Positions 36,253-45,446 of a DNA stretch of 64,000 nucleotides are shown in pieces. The position numbers and the translations under genes are program-made. Below the pieces are notes generated by a model that was not told the origin of the DNA, ran no database searches, and worked only from the letters and a program-made list of their open reading frames with translations. The stretch spans positions 1 to 64,000 of the forward strand of contig NZ_JAGOBJ010000009.1 in assembly GCF_017983445.1 (NCBI RefSeq). Reading direction: 5' to 3'. This DNA comes from Halomonas sp. Its GTDB lineage: Bacteria > Pseudomonadota > Gammaproteobacteria > Pseudomonadales > Halomonadaceae. Positions within the stretch are counted from its first letter, which is position 1. Each line of letters opens with the position of its first letter.

Positions 36253-37413
36253 TTATTCGAAGATCGGTTCGAAACCGGCATCACTCAATGCACTGGCACG
36301 CGCTTCCATCCATGCGGTAGTAAGGGCCTCGTCATCACTGGGTGCGTCCTGCATAAAACCTTCCCAAGCGGTTAACAGCACGTTTTGGCGCTCAACCAGA
36401 TTATCCTGGTGCGCCTGCATTTCATCGGTCCATACATCGACCTCTTTGTAGTACTCCACTACGGCGTCGTGGAACGGCACTACCCATTGAAGGTCCTGCT
36501 GATCCAAGGCATAGCCAATCGCGCCGGGGGCGTTATCCTTGTAGTCGTCAAAATTCTCCTGCATGGCTTTGATCAGACCGTAAGCAACGTTGTCTTCCAG
36601 GTCTTGATTGGCCACTACGATAGGATACGGATAGCTGGCGCTGGGCACCGGGTTGTCAGCGCTGATGCCGCCTGCGCCGGACGTGGCTTCATGAGGGCGA
36701 AAATAAGGTGCCACCGCGGCCATGCGGTCCCAGCCTGCTTCATCGTTAGGGTCGAGCACCGGCCAGGTGATACCGCGTGGACTACTGGCAAGCTGTTGAG
36801 CAGGCGGGGTGACGGTGGTGGTAAATGAGGCATCTACATCACCGGCGATAATGCCATCAAACGAGCGGGCGTAACCGGGGTAATCAACCCGCTCAACGTC
36901 ATCCCAGGTAAGCCCGCCAAACGCCAGGTACGCTTCAGTACCTTTATTGAGCGCATCATCGCCACGTATGTAGGCAATGCGTTTGCCCGCCAGATCCGCG
37001 GGTGTTTCAACGTCCAGATCACCCGCCACCGCCAGCGAGAGGCCAAAAGAGGCCGTAGACGTGGTAATTACACGCAGCGGCTGAGGGCCCCAGTCACGGT
37101 CGGCAAACATCATCACGCCTTCAGCGCCGTAGTAGCTGGCAATACCGCACGCACAAAGGTCAACACGTCCTTGCTTTAGCGGTGTCATGCGCGAGACATC
37201 ATTATCTCCCGGCAGTATACGTACCGATGAACCGTATTTGTTTTGCAGCATATTGCCGATAGCCACGGCTTGAGCGTAACCGCTCGAATTAGTGCCGTAG
37301 GCAGTCCATGCCATGGTGGAGGGCAGTTCGACCTCATTGGCGTAGGTAACAGCGGCGCTCAACAACGAAAGTGGCAAGGCGGCAATGAGAAGGCGATGGG
37401 CGAAAGGGCGCAT
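36253..37413 (-). CDS. TAXI-family TRAP solute-binding protein
   Basis: 386-residue periplasmic binding protein with a signal peptide ending near YANEVELP (about residue 25). Features of the TAXI family include TAYGTNSSGYAQAVAIGNML, the LKQGRVDLCACGIASYYGAEG region and ADLAGKRIAYIRGDDALNKG. It feeds the fused permease encoded just downstream. It is longer than the typical TAXI protein because of an extended acidic helical C-terminus (SDDEALTTAWMEARA). The upstream 211-base gap contains a pair of 20-base-spaced GTTTTGCT repeats and the terminator of the sulP gene. Confidence 0.9.
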   Translation of the reverse strand: MRPFAHRLLIAALPLSLLSAAVTYANEVELPSTMAWTAYGTNSSGYAQAVAIGNMLQNKYGSSVRILPGDNDVSRMTPLKQGRVDLCACGIASYYGAEGVMMFADRDWGPQPLRVITTSTASFGLSLAVAGDLDVETPADLAGKRIAYIRGDDALNKGTEAYLAFGGLTWDDVERVDYPGYARSFDGIIAGDVDASFTTTVTPPAQQLASSPRGITWPVLDPNDEAGWDRMAAVAPYFRPHEATSGAGGISADNPVPSASYPYPIVVANQDLEDNVAYGLIKAMQENFDDYKDNAPGAIGYALDQQDLQWVVPFHDAVVEYYKEVDVWTDEMQAHQDNLVERQNVLLTAWEGFMQDAPSDDEALTTAWMEARASALSDAGFEPIFE

Positions 37414-37459
37414 TGGCAGGCTCCATTATTATGTTTGTCGTTACATTAAGTTACTTAGT

Positions 37460-37487
37460 GTTTTGCTATGCGGTATTTGGTTTTGCT
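37460..37487. repeat. Spaced GTTTTGCT repeats upstream of the TAXI binding protein
   Basis: GTTTTGCT occurs at 37460-37467 and 37480-37487, exactly 20 bases apart, 47-75 bases upstream of the binding-protein start. The same octamer forms the left half of the palindrome upstream of etfB (26695-26702), suggesting a shared regulator; the match could be chance. Confidence 0.35.
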
Positions 37488-37574
37488 TAGTGGTCGAATG
37501 ATAGTAGGTAAGCCGATGGGGGAATGTCAATGCCGTTGTCTAGTAAGACCAAAAGTACGCAATATAGAAATGCA

Positions 37575-37600
37575 AAAAGCCAGGTAAAAACCTGGCTTTT
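37575..37600. terminator. Bidirectional terminator after the sulP gene
   Basis: Perfect 10-bp arms AAAAGCCAGG (37575-37584) and CCTGGCTTTT (37591-37600) with a 6-base loop, 24 bases past the sulP stop on the minus strand. The A and T flanks allow function on both strands; the minus-strand role, ending the sulP transcript, is the relevant one. Confidence 0.88.
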
Positions 37601-37624
37601 CAAATGATTGAAAGAGTGAGTCGA

Positions 37625-39325
37625 TTACGAAAATTCCCGCCAGGCCGCGTAAGTGCTCAAAAAAACCCGACCTGTCAAGGCGTCCAGAAAATCGCTTTTT
37701 TTAAGCTTGTCCATAACAGGGCCTTTCACTTCAGATAGATGCAGCTTCACATTGGAGTCTTTCAACCGGGCATTGATTGCATCTAGGCTTTCCAAGGCAG
37801 AAGCATCGATCAGGTTAACCGCCGAGCAGATCAGCACAACATGCTCAAGTTCAGGATGGCTTGCAACCAGGTTGTAGACGGTATCTTCCAAATAGCGAGC
37901 GTTGGCGAAATAGAGGCTTTCATCAATTCGCAGTAGCGCCACGTTGCTGACGGTTTCCACATCATGGCGGGCGGTATTACGAAAATGTTCGGTATCAGGC
38001 ACCCGGCCAACAATTGCGCTGTGAGGACGACTGGTCCGATACAGAAATAGCGCAATAGACAGAGCGACGCCGCCGATAATGCCCGCTTCAATACCTTCTA
38101 CTAATGTCAGCAGGATAGTCACGGCCATTGCGGCAAAATCACTGCGCGAATAGCGCCATGTCTGGCGCAGCATGGAGATATCCACCAGAGTGAGTATGGA
38201 TACCGAAATAGTCGCAGCCAGTGTGGCAATGGGCAGGTAGTAAAGCCAACCGGTAAACGACATGGTGACCAGCGCAATACCCAAGGCTGCAAAGGCACCA
38301 GCAGCGGGCGTTTGTGCCCCCGCATCGTAGTTGATAACGGTGCGCGATAAGCCGCCAGTGACCGGCATGCCGCTAGTGATACCGGCCGCAAGATTGGCTG
38401 CTCCCAAACCAATCAACTCCTGATTGGGGGAAATGCGCTGGCGCCGCTTTGCCGCGAGCATTTGGCCCATGGAAACGGACTCAACAAAACCTACCAAGCT
38501 GATCAGCAGTGCCGGAACTAATAGCGCCCGCCATAGTGAAGTGTCTGCCCAGGGAAAGCTGAGGGCGGGCAGGCCGCTGGGGATGGCGCCGACCACGGCG
38601 ACACCTGACTCTGCCAACTGCCAGTGCCAGGTGAGTAGTGAGGTAGCGACTACCGCAAACACCGGGCCTGCCTTGGTGAGCAAATCAGCAAGGGAAGAGG
38701 GTATGCCAAGCCGAGTGAGGGTCTGCTTACCATAACGGCGCATGGCGATTAAAAACGTTAGCGTACCCGCGCCTATCCCAAGCGTGTAGGAGTTAAAGGC
38801 AGGTAAATTGGGGATTAACGTCATGGCTCGTTCAATCAGGGTGAAACCACTGCTGGGCACGCCCAGCAAGCTGCCTAGCTGGCTTGCCGCAATTAATATA
38901 CCGGAGGCGGTTAAAAAACCTGAAATAACGGGGTGGCTTAAAAAATTGCTAAAAAAGCCCATGCGAAGCGCACCCATCGTCACCAATATCAGGCCTGAAA
39001 GTAGCGAAAGCACTAATGCAGCCTGTAGATACGCCTCTGTGCCGGGCTGGGCAATAGACGAGAGGGCTGCGCCGGTCATTAACGCAATGATAGCGACTGG
39101 CCCAACGGCAAGCGTGCGGCTCGTTCCCATCAAGGTATAAAGCAGTTGGGGCAGGATGCTGGCGTACAGGCCGACCACTGCAGGAAGCCCTGCCAGCAGC
39201 GCATAAGCCAGCGACTGTGGAATCACCATGGCGGTAACAATGACACCCGCCAGCATATCAGCGCCCAGCAAGCGTTTATGGTAGTGAGGCAGCCACGTGA
39301 AAATGGGCAGGTAACGCTTCAGCAT
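37625..39325 (-). CDS. SulP-family anion permease with STAS domain
   Basis: 566-residue SulP/SLC26-type transporter. The transmembrane part has ten to twelve helices with the family motif QSLAYALLAGLPAVVGLYAS near the N-terminus and GMPVTGGLSRTVINYDAGAQT in the middle. The C-terminal STAS domain covers about residues 440-560, including HVVLICSAVNLIDASALESL. Members carry sulfate, bicarbonate or dicarboxylates, often with sodium or protons; which anion is moved here is not deducible. It is a single-gene unit with its own terminator at 37575-37600 and a 271-base upstream region shared with the chemoreceptor gene, in which I see no firm promoter. Confidence 0.92.
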   Translation of the reverse strand: MLKRYLPIFTWLPHYHKRLLGADMLAGVIVTAMVIPQSLAYALLAGLPAVVGLYASILPQLLYTLMGTSRTLAVGPVAIIALMTGAALSSIAQPGTEAYLQAALVLSLLSGLILVTMGALRMGFFSNFLSHPVISGFLTASGILIAASQLGSLLGVPSSGFTLIERAMTLIPNLPAFNSYTLGIGAGTLTFLIAMRRYGKQTLTRLGIPSSLADLLTKAGPVFAVVATSLLTWHWQLAESGVAVVGAIPSGLPALSFPWADTSLWRALLVPALLISLVGFVESVSMGQMLAAKRRQRISPNQELIGLGAANLAAGITSGMPVTGGLSRTVINYDAGAQTPAAGAFAALGIALVTMSFTGWLYYLPIATLAATISVSILTLVDISMLRQTWRYSRSDFAAMAVTILLTLVEGIEAGIIGGVALSIALFLYRTSRPHSAIVGRVPDTEHFRNTARHDVETVSNVALLRIDESLYFANARYLEDTVYNLVASHPELEHVVLICSAVNLIDASALESLDAINARLKDSNVKLHLSEVKGPVMDKLKKSDFLDALTGRVFLSTYAAWREFS

Positions 39326-39596
39326 GAACTTATGGACCGTTTGGAAGCTACGTTTTTCAAGAACCAGGGTCTTAAATAGTAGGTTTTAAGAACCAATAGT
39401 TCTTTCTTTAGATAACTATATTAACGCGTTGAGACTATTGTTGCGGCATTGCTGAATAAATTACTTATCTCTTCCCCCAAAGTGCTACTTCTTTCATAAG
39501 CGTAACCCGTTAAGCTCATTAAAAAATGCTTACAAAATCCTGATCGCCATATCAGTAATGCTACTCAATAACGTCAATTACAAAAGAGTACTTCAC

Positions 39597-41255
39597 ATGC
39601 GGCTACTTCGTTTGCTGGCGCCTTTAGCGCTATTAGGGCTATCCGTCTGGCTGGTGGCTCAGGCCAGTTTATTCACCTACCTTGCGCTTGTGTGTGCCGG
39701 GTTAGCTGGCGCTGTCATGGTCGCCAATACTCAACTAAGCGTGTATTTAGCCAGTCAACAGCGCCTGACCCAGCCTATGCGTGGATTCAAACCGCTAAAA
39801 GATTATGGCTCGCTGCGGGCCATGGCGTATCGGTTGATGAAACGGGCCAGCAGTACCGCTATTGCCTCCGCTGAGGTGTCGCACTATGCCGACCTGATGG
39901 ATCAACGCCTTGGCAAACAGGAAACCATGGCACGGGAGGCATCTTCGAGCATGGCCGCGATCAATGCCGCTATTTTGCAGGTGAGCGCCAGTGCAAGCCA
40001 AGTGGCTGAGCTTGCCGATAAAGCCCGCCAATCCAGCCACCATAATCACGCTGAACTTGCCGAGATCGTCAGTGATATGAGTGACGTGGCTGAACGCTCT
40101 GATCAGGCGCTTGAGATGTTAACGCTACTCAACGACAAGATTGAGAGAGTGCGTCAAGTCACCTCAATGATCGAAGGGATTGCCGAGCAAACGCATCTGC
40201 TGTCACTTAACGCATCCATTGAGGCCGCCCGAGCCGGTGAGCATGGCCGGGGCTTTGCGGTAGTGGCGGGCGAAGTGCGCAGCTTGGCACTTAAAACGTC
40301 AACAGCAACCCAGAGCGTCGAGATGATGGTCAAGGATATGCACGTCAGCGGCCAGGATGTTGTCACCACGCTCGGTGCGCTCATGACGCGTATCCGTGAG
40401 CGCTCCCAAGGTATGCGTCAGGTAGGCGAGGGGCTGGGTACTATTACCCACGAGTTCGATCATGTTCAGCGAGAAATCACCAGCGTCGCTGACGCCATGG
40501 AAACGACCAAAGCGCATAGCCAAACCGTGGCCGACAGCTTACATCAGTTGGAAAGCGATGTAGATGAAGGTAATCGCAATATGCATGATCTGGCGGCTCA
40601 GGCCCGGGCTTTGATGGAGGCGGCCGAAGGGGTGGATGGAGAGCTGGCCCAGCAGCGCCTGCAAGGTCGCCATCAGCAGGTATTCGGTGCAGCACGCCAA
40701 ACCGCCGATCACATTGGTAGGCTATTTGAGAAAGCCCTGAAAAGTGGTGCGCTTTCAGAATCAGCGCTATTTCAGCCGGACTACCACAAAATACCAGGCA
40801 CCCAACCACCGCTGTATCGTACGGCGTTTGATAATTTTACCGACCAAGTGCTACCTGATCTTCAGGAGCCACTGCTTAAAGGGTATGAACTTAGCTACGC
40901 AATTGCCTGTGATCGCAATGGCTACGTGCCGACCCATAACGTTGCGGTAAGCCGCGAACCGACCGGTGATAGTGCGCATGACTTACAGTACTGCCGGAGT
41001 AAGCGTATGTTTGATGACCCTACCGGCAGTCGTTGCGGCACTCATACCCAGCCTTTACTGCTACAAACCTATAAACGCGATACGGGCGAGGTGATGCATG
41101 ACCTTTCCGTGCCGATTTTTATTGACGGCAAGCATTGGGGCGGCTTTCGCGTGGGCTATCAGCCTGAGCGTGTTTCGGGCAGAGAAGCGGCTGCCCAGGC
41201 GTTGTTACACTCAGGGCAAAACCAGTTAGCTGACCACGGCTTGGCGCGGGCGTGA
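39597..41255 (+). CDS. Methyl-accepting chemotaxis protein with C-terminal sensory domain
   Basis: 552-residue chemoreceptor. The N-terminus has two closely spaced membrane helices (about residues 2-43) with no room for a periplasmic sensor. A coiled-coil signalling domain follows, with the hairpin tip at about 193-230 (GIAEQTHLLSLNASIEAAR, GRGFAVVAGEVRSLA). After it comes a globular C-terminal domain (about 375-540): YCRSKRMFDDPTGSRCG, TYKRDTGEVMHDLSVPIF and HWGGFRVGYQP. A sensor after the signalling domain inverts the usual order and should be cytoplasmic. I prefer the ATG at 39597, weakly preceded by AAAAGAG, over one 13 codons earlier. It overlaps rarD by 30 bases tail to tail. Confidence 0.88.
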   Translation: MRLLRLLAPLALLGLSVWLVAQASLFTYLALVCAGLAGAVMVANTQLSVYLASQQRLTQPMRGFKPLKDYGSLRAMAYRLMKRASSTAIASAEVSHYADLMDQRLGKQETMAREASSSMAAINAAILQVSASASQVAELADKARQSSHHNHAELAEIVSDMSDVAERSDQALEMLTLLNDKIERVRQVTSMIEGIAEQTHLLSLNASIEAARAGEHGRGFAVVAGEVRSLALKTSTATQSVEMMVKDMHVSGQDVVTTLGALMTRIRERSQGMRQVGEGLGTITHEFDHVQREITSVADAMETTKAHSQTVADSLHQLESDVDEGNRNMHDLAAQARALMEAAEGVDGELAQQRLQGRHQQVFGAARQTADHIGRLFEKALKSGALSESALFQPDYHKIPGTQPPLYRTAFDNFTDQVLPDLQEPLLKGYELSYAIACDRNGYVPTHNVAVSREPTGDSAHDLQYCRSKRMFDDPTGSRCGTHTQPLLLQTYKRDTGEVMHDLSVPIFIDGKHWGGFRVGYQPERVSGREAAAQALLHSGQNQLADHGLARA

Positions 41256-42134
41256 TTGCCAGGATGACCAGGAGTAAAGCGCAAGCCCCAGCCAGATCAT
41301 GATAAAGGTGGCGAGCTGAATCATGCCCAGCGGCTCGCCAAAAATGGTTAACGCAATCAAAAACTGAATGGTGGGGTTGATGTACATCAAAAAACCCAGC
41401 GTTGAGAGCCTCAAGCGCCGGGCAGCACCCGCGAACGCCATTAACGGCAGCGCTGTTAAGACGCCACTAATGATGAGCAGCCCACTCATGGGCATATCAT
41501 AGAGAAAATGCGATTCCCCCTGCCAACTAAGCCAGCTAATCGCTATAAGGGCGAGGGGGAACAGCAGCAGGGTTTCCACAAATAGCCCCGACAAACCGTC
41601 AAGCGGCACCTGTTTACGAAATAGCCCGTAGCTACCAAAGCTAAGCGCAAGGAGCAGGCTGATCCAGGGTAGCTCGCCTAACATCGCAAACTGAATGGCA
41701 ATGGCAAGGCTTGCAAGCCCCAGAGCGACTAGCTGCAGGCGGGCCATCACTTCACGCAGCACCAGCATGCCTAGAGCGACATTGACCAAAGGTGTCAAGA
41801 AATAGCCTAAGCTTGCCTGGAGCACCTGCTTGCTTTCGACGGCATAAATGTAAAGGCCCCAGTTGAAGGCAATCAGCAACGCACAGATCAGTACGCGGCC
41901 CAGGCGCCTGGGCTGGCTTAATGCTTGGGCCACGGGTGCCCAACGCTTTAAAAACGTAATCAAGCCGACCAGGAAAAGGCACGACCATAAAATTCGATGG
42001 ATTAGGATTTCAAAGGCTGGAATGCCGTCAAACAGCGCGAAAAATAGCGGAAAGCATCCCCACATAACATAGGCAGTCAAGCCAAACGTGACGCCTTTGA
42101 CTGCCTGGGGATCGCTTGTTGACGTGGAAAGCAT
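41226..42134 (-). CDS. rarD: EamA-family transporter RarD
   Basis: 302-residue inner-membrane protein of the drug/metabolite transporter superfamily, RarD subfamily (once called chloramphenicol-sensitive protein). About ten membrane helices are visible. Typical stretches are GLTAYVMWGCFPLFFALFDG, EILIHRILWSCLFL, NWGLYIYAVESKQVLQASLG and YINPTIQFLIALTIFGEP. I chose the ATG at 42134 because GAGG lies five bases upstream; a start 25 codons earlier would cover the divergent yafV leader. Substrate unknown. Its last 30 bases overlap the end of the chemoreceptor gene. Confidence 0.9.
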   Translation of the reverse strand: MLSTSTSDPQAVKGVTFGLTAYVMWGCFPLFFALFDGIPAFEILIHRILWSCLFLVGLITFLKRWAPVAQALSQPRRLGRVLICALLIAFNWGLYIYAVESKQVLQASLGYFLTPLVNVALGMLVLREVMARLQLVALGLASLAIAIQFAMLGELPWISLLLALSFGSYGLFRKQVPLDGLSGLFVETLLLFPLALIAISWLSWQGESHFLYDMPMSGLLIISGVLTALPLMAFAGAARRLRLSTLGFLMYINPTIQFLIALTIFGEPLGMIQLATFIMIWLGLALYSWSSWQSRPRQAVVS

Positions 42135-42207
42135 AGCAGCCTCATTAACTAAAAATGCTAATCTAGCACATAAATTGAAAAACACACTGGCCGAAAGGAG
42201 AAGTGGC

Positions 42208-43023
42208 ATGAGTCAGCTTAAAACGAGCCTTGTTCAGTGCGACCTGCGCTGGGAAGATCCGCAGGCAAACCATGCACATCTAGCCCGATTGCTAGGCGAT
42301 TTGGACAGTCGCGACACCGACCTTATTATCTTGCCTGAAATGTTTGCCACGGGATTTACCATGAATTCCCGTGAGATGGCCCAGCCCATGGAAGAAAGCC
42401 AAAGCGTTACCTGGTTGCTGGACCAGGCGAAGGCGCGTAACTGCGTCATGACTGGCAGTGTCGCGATTGTCGATGACGGGCAGTATTACAACCGGATGGT
42501 ATGGGCCACGCCAGAAGGCGAGGTTAGCTACTACGATAAGCGGCATCTATTTCGCATGGCAGGTGAGCACGAACGTTACGGCATGGGCAAGACCCGCCAA
42601 ATAGTCGAGCTTAAAGGGTTCAAGCTACTCTTGAGCGTTTGTTACGACCTGCGTTTCCCCGTCTGGTCGCGCCAACAGCCAGCAGACAATGAGCACTTCG
42701 AGTATGATGCGCTACTGTGTGTTGCCAACTGGCCAGCGCCGCGCCGCCAACCGTGGCGAACGCTGCTTCAAGCCCGAGCGGTTGAAAACCTTGCCTATGT
42801 CGTCGGAGTCAATCGAGTGGGTGAAGATGCCAAAGGCCTGGCTTACAGTGGTGACTCCATGCTGGTCGATTTTAAGGGCGAACCGCTCATCGACCATCCT
42901 GCCAACGCACCGTTCATTGAAACGGGAACGCTAGATAAAATGGAATTAGATGCTTTTCGTGAAAAATTTCCTGCCTGGCAAGATGCCGACCGCTTTTCGC
43001 TACTGCCAGGAGTGGGTCAATAA
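42208..43023 (+). CDS. yafV: Omega-amidase, YafV/NIT2-like carbon-nitrogen hydrolase
   Basis: 271-residue nitrilase-superfamily amidase. The catalytic triad is visible as E44 (LPEMFATGF), K111 (YYDKRHLF) and C145 (SVCYDLRFPVW). The YafV/NIT2 branch hydrolyses 2-oxoglutaramate and 2-oxosuccinamate, removing by-products of glutamine transaminases in methionine salvage. The ATG at 42208 follows GGAG. Forty further codons upstream are open but lie opposite rarD and look non-coding. The stop overlaps the start of rsuA (TAATG), so the two are coupled. Confidence 0.9.
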   Translation: MSQLKTSLVQCDLRWEDPQANHAHLARLLGDLDSRDTDLIILPEMFATGFTMNSREMAQPMEESQSVTWLLDQAKARNCVMTGSVAIVDDGQYYNRMVWATPEGEVSYYDKRHLFRMAGEHERYGMGKTRQIVELKGFKLLLSVCYDLRFPVWSRQQPADNEHFEYDALLCVANWPAPRRQPWRTLLQARAVENLAYVVGVNRVGEDAKGLAYSGDSMLVDFKGEPLIDHPANAPFIETGTLDKMELDAFREKFPAWQDADRFSLLPGVGQ

Positions 43024-43727
43024 TGCGTCTTGACCGCTTTCTGAGTGAAACAACCCCGCTAACGCGTAGCCTGGCCAAACGAGCGCTTAAAAATGGCGAC
43101 GTTACCTTGAATGGCAAACCCATTAAACAAGCGGCTACCCAGATTGATACCGAGCAGGATGAGGTGGTGTTTAATGGCGAAAAGCTCGAACTGGTCGGGC
43201 TTCGCTACCTTATGATGCATAAACCCACGGATGTGGAGTGCACCGCCAGACGGGGCCTTTATCCGCGCGTTATCGACTTGATTGACCTGCCTAAGGTTGA
43301 GCGCCTTCAGCCAGTAGGGCGGTTGGATGCCGATACCACCGGGCTCTTGTTGCTCACCGACGATGGCCAGTGGTCACACCGGGTTACCTCGCCACGCCAT
43401 CGCTGTGGAAAGGTGTATATTGCCGAGCTCGCAGAACCCGTGGAAGGTAGCGCTGCTGAATGGGCGATTAACCAGGTCGCAGAAGGCATTATGCTTGAGG
43501 GCGAGGAAACGCCGACTCAGCCAGCATTGCTACGTTTTCTAGCGCCAACCAAGGCCGAGCTGACCATTACGGAAGGGCGCTATCACCAGGTGAAGCGCAT
43601 GTTTGTCGCCCTGGGAAATCATGTAAATGCGCTACATCGTCAATCGATTGGCGATGTAGCCTTGCCTGATGATTTAGCCCCAGGTGAGTGGCGTGAGCTA
43701 ACCGCTGAAGAAATAGCCAGCTTTTAA
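43023..43727 (+). CDS. rsuA: 16S rRNA pseudouridine synthase RsuA
   Basis: 234-residue pseudouridine synthase that modifies U516 of 16S rRNA. An N-terminal S4 RNA-binding domain (MRLDRFLSETTPLTRSLAKR, residues 1-60) is followed by the catalytic domain with the motif GRLDADTTGLLLLTDDG, whose Asp is the nucleophile, and the later GRYHQVKRMFVALGNHV. Length and the ECTARRG segment favour RsuA over RluE/RluB. It overlaps yafV by one base. The convergent yejF gene ends 126 bases away across a hairpin. Confidence 0.92.
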   Translation: MRLDRFLSETTPLTRSLAKRALKNGDVTLNGKPIKQAATQIDTEQDEVVFNGEKLELVGLRYLMMHKPTDVECTARRGLYPRVIDLIDLPKVERLQPVGRLDADTTGLLLLTDDGQWSHRVTSPRHRCGKVYIAELAEPVEGSAAEWAINQVAEGIMLEGEETPTQPALLRFLAPTKAELTITEGRYHQVKRMFVALGNHVNALHRQSIGDVALPDDLAPGEWRELTAEEIASF

Positions 43728-43741
43728 AGCACGTCATGCGC

Positions 43742-43776
43742 TCTCGGCGCTGTCACCTCAAGCGATAGTGCCGAGA
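43742..43776. terminator. Hairpin between convergent rsuA and yejF
   Basis: A 10-bp stem (arms 43742-43751 and 43767-43776, one G-T pair) with a 15-base loop lies just past rsuA. It has no T tract on either side. A role in ending one or both convergent transcripts is likely from position only. Confidence 0.45.
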
Positions 43777-43853
43777 AGAACAAGATCCTATATTTATACC
43801 GTTATCTTGCTTGCTGGTCCAAAATAATATATTCCCTCAAAACACCTTAATCG

Positions 43854-45446
43854 TTAGGCAGGTGATTGGCGCAAATGAGCGGCCGCAATTAACGCTTGGG
43901 TATAGGGGTGCTGGGGCGAGGCGAGAACGTCAAGGCAAGGCCCCTGTTCAACCACTTCACCGTCTTTTAACACCATAATACGATGCGCCATGGCGCGTAT
44001 CACGGCCAGATCATGGCTAATAAACAGGTAGCTCAGCTGGCGGCGTTCCTGCAGCTGACGCAACAGTATAACCAGTTGCTTTTGCACGGTACGATCCAGC
44101 GCCGAAGTCGGCTCATCCAGCACCAAGAGTTCAGGCGCTAGAATAATGGCCCTGGCGACGGCGATACGCTGGCGTTGCCCGCCGGAAAATTCGTGAGGGT
44201 AGCGCGCCGCACAGCTTTCCGGTAAACCCACTTCATGCAGGGTTTGATGCACGCGTTGGGTTACTTCGCTTGGGGGCAGATCAGGGTAATGAAAGCGCAG
44301 CCCTTCGCTGACAATATCAAACACCGGCATACGCGGTGAAAGTGCGCCATAAGGGTCCTGGAATACCATCTGCAAACGATGGCGCTGACGGCGTAATGCG
44401 TTGCCCGTCAACTGGCTTAACGGAGCATCACCCAGATTGATTTCCCCCTGGCTCTGCACCAGACGCATGATCGCTGAGGCGAGGGTGGTTTTACCCGAGC
44501 CAGATTCACCCACGATGCCCAGCGTTTCACCCGGGGCAATGGTCAAATCAGTTGCTTTGACGGCTTCGAACGGGGGTGGCTGGCGCTTGAATAGGCCTGT
44601 TTTGGGGCGCTCAAAACTCACTTTTAGCTGGCGCGCAGTGAGTAGCGGTGCGGTGGCTGAAAATGCTGCAGGCCTTCCTTCGGGTTCTGCCGCTAAAAGC
44701 GCTTTGGTGTAATCGCTTTGCGGGTTATTAAACACCTCTTCAACCGGCCCTATTTCCTGAATTTTGCCGTGATACATGACGCAAACCCGCTCGGCATACC
44801 GGCGTACCAGGTTAAGATCGTGGCTAATAAACAGCATACCCATGCCGTGCTGATCACGAAGCTCTTTTAAAAGGGCGAGGATGTCTTGCTGAACAGTAAC
44901 ATCCAGCGCTGTCGTGGGCTCATCGGCGATCAGCAGCGCCGGATTATTGGCAATGGCCATGGCAATCATCACCCGCTGGCGCTGGCCGCCGGAAAGCTGG
45001 TGTGGCCATGCCTCAAGAAGCTCATCAGCGCGGGGCAGTTTGACCTGCTCCAGAAGTTCTTTCGACCGGGTACGTGCTGCCTGCCCACGAAGCCCCTGAT
45101 GCAGGCGTAGCGCTTCGCCAATCTGCTTACCTATACGATGCAGCGGGTTAAGCGAGGTCATGGGTTCTTGAAAGACGAACCCAACACGGTTGCCGCGTAC
45201 TGTATTCCAATCCCGGCGGGTAAGCTGATTAAGGTCCGTATCTTCCAGCCAGCGCCTACCGCTTACCTCGGCATTACTGGGCAATAAATCGATGGCGCCT
45301 AATGCTGAGACTGACTTGCCAGACCCGGATTCACCCACGATAGCCAGCGTTTCACCGGCATTGACGGTAAGTGTTAAGGCATCCACTACCACTGCGCCAT
45401 CAAAAGCAATGGTCAGGTTGTCGAGGCGAAGCAGTGGTTTAGGCAT
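43854..45446 (-). CDS. yejF: Peptide ABC transporter dual ATPase YejF
   Basis: 530-residue protein with two ABC domains in tandem, as in YejF of the YejABEF peptide/microcin C importer. The first has Walker [15 protein letters not shown] and signature [15 protein letters not shown]; the second has [14 protein letters not shown] and [15 protein letters not shown]. Walker B segments are [13 protein letters not shown] and [12 protein letters not shown]. Each half ends with the oligopeptide-binding-type extension. It overlaps yejE by 8 bases and is the last gene of yejABEF. Confidence 0.94.
   Translation of the reverse strand: MPKPLLRLDNLTIAFDGAVVVDALTLTVNAGETLAIVGESGSGKSVSALGAIDLLPSNAEVSGRRWLEDTDLNQLTRRDWNTVRGNRVGFVFQEPMTSLNPLHRIGKQIGEALRLHQGLRGQAARTRSKELLEQVKLPRADELLEAWPHQLSGGQRQRVMIAMAIANNPALLIADEPTTALDVTVQQDILALLKELRDQHGMGMLFISHDLNLVRRYAERVCVMYHGKIQEIGPVEEVFNNPQSDYTKALLAAEPEGRPAAFSATAPLLTARQLKVSFERPKTGLFKRQPPPFEAVKATDLTIAPGETLGIVGESGSGKTTLASAIMRLVQSQGEINLGDAPLSQLTGNALRRQRHRLQMVFQDPYGALSPRMPVFDIVSEGLRFHYPDLPPSEVTQRVHQTLHEVGLPESCAARYPHEFSGGQRQRIAVARAIILAPELLVLDEPTSALDRTVQKQLVILLRQLQERRQLSYLFISHDLAVIRAMAHRIMVLKDGEVVEQGPCLDVLASPQHPYTQALIAAAHLRQSPA

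Noticed and set aside
37414-37624. Mobile element boundary near the TRAP genes
   Set aside because: No transposase, target duplication or terminal inverted repeats; the features there are a terminator and short promoter repeats.
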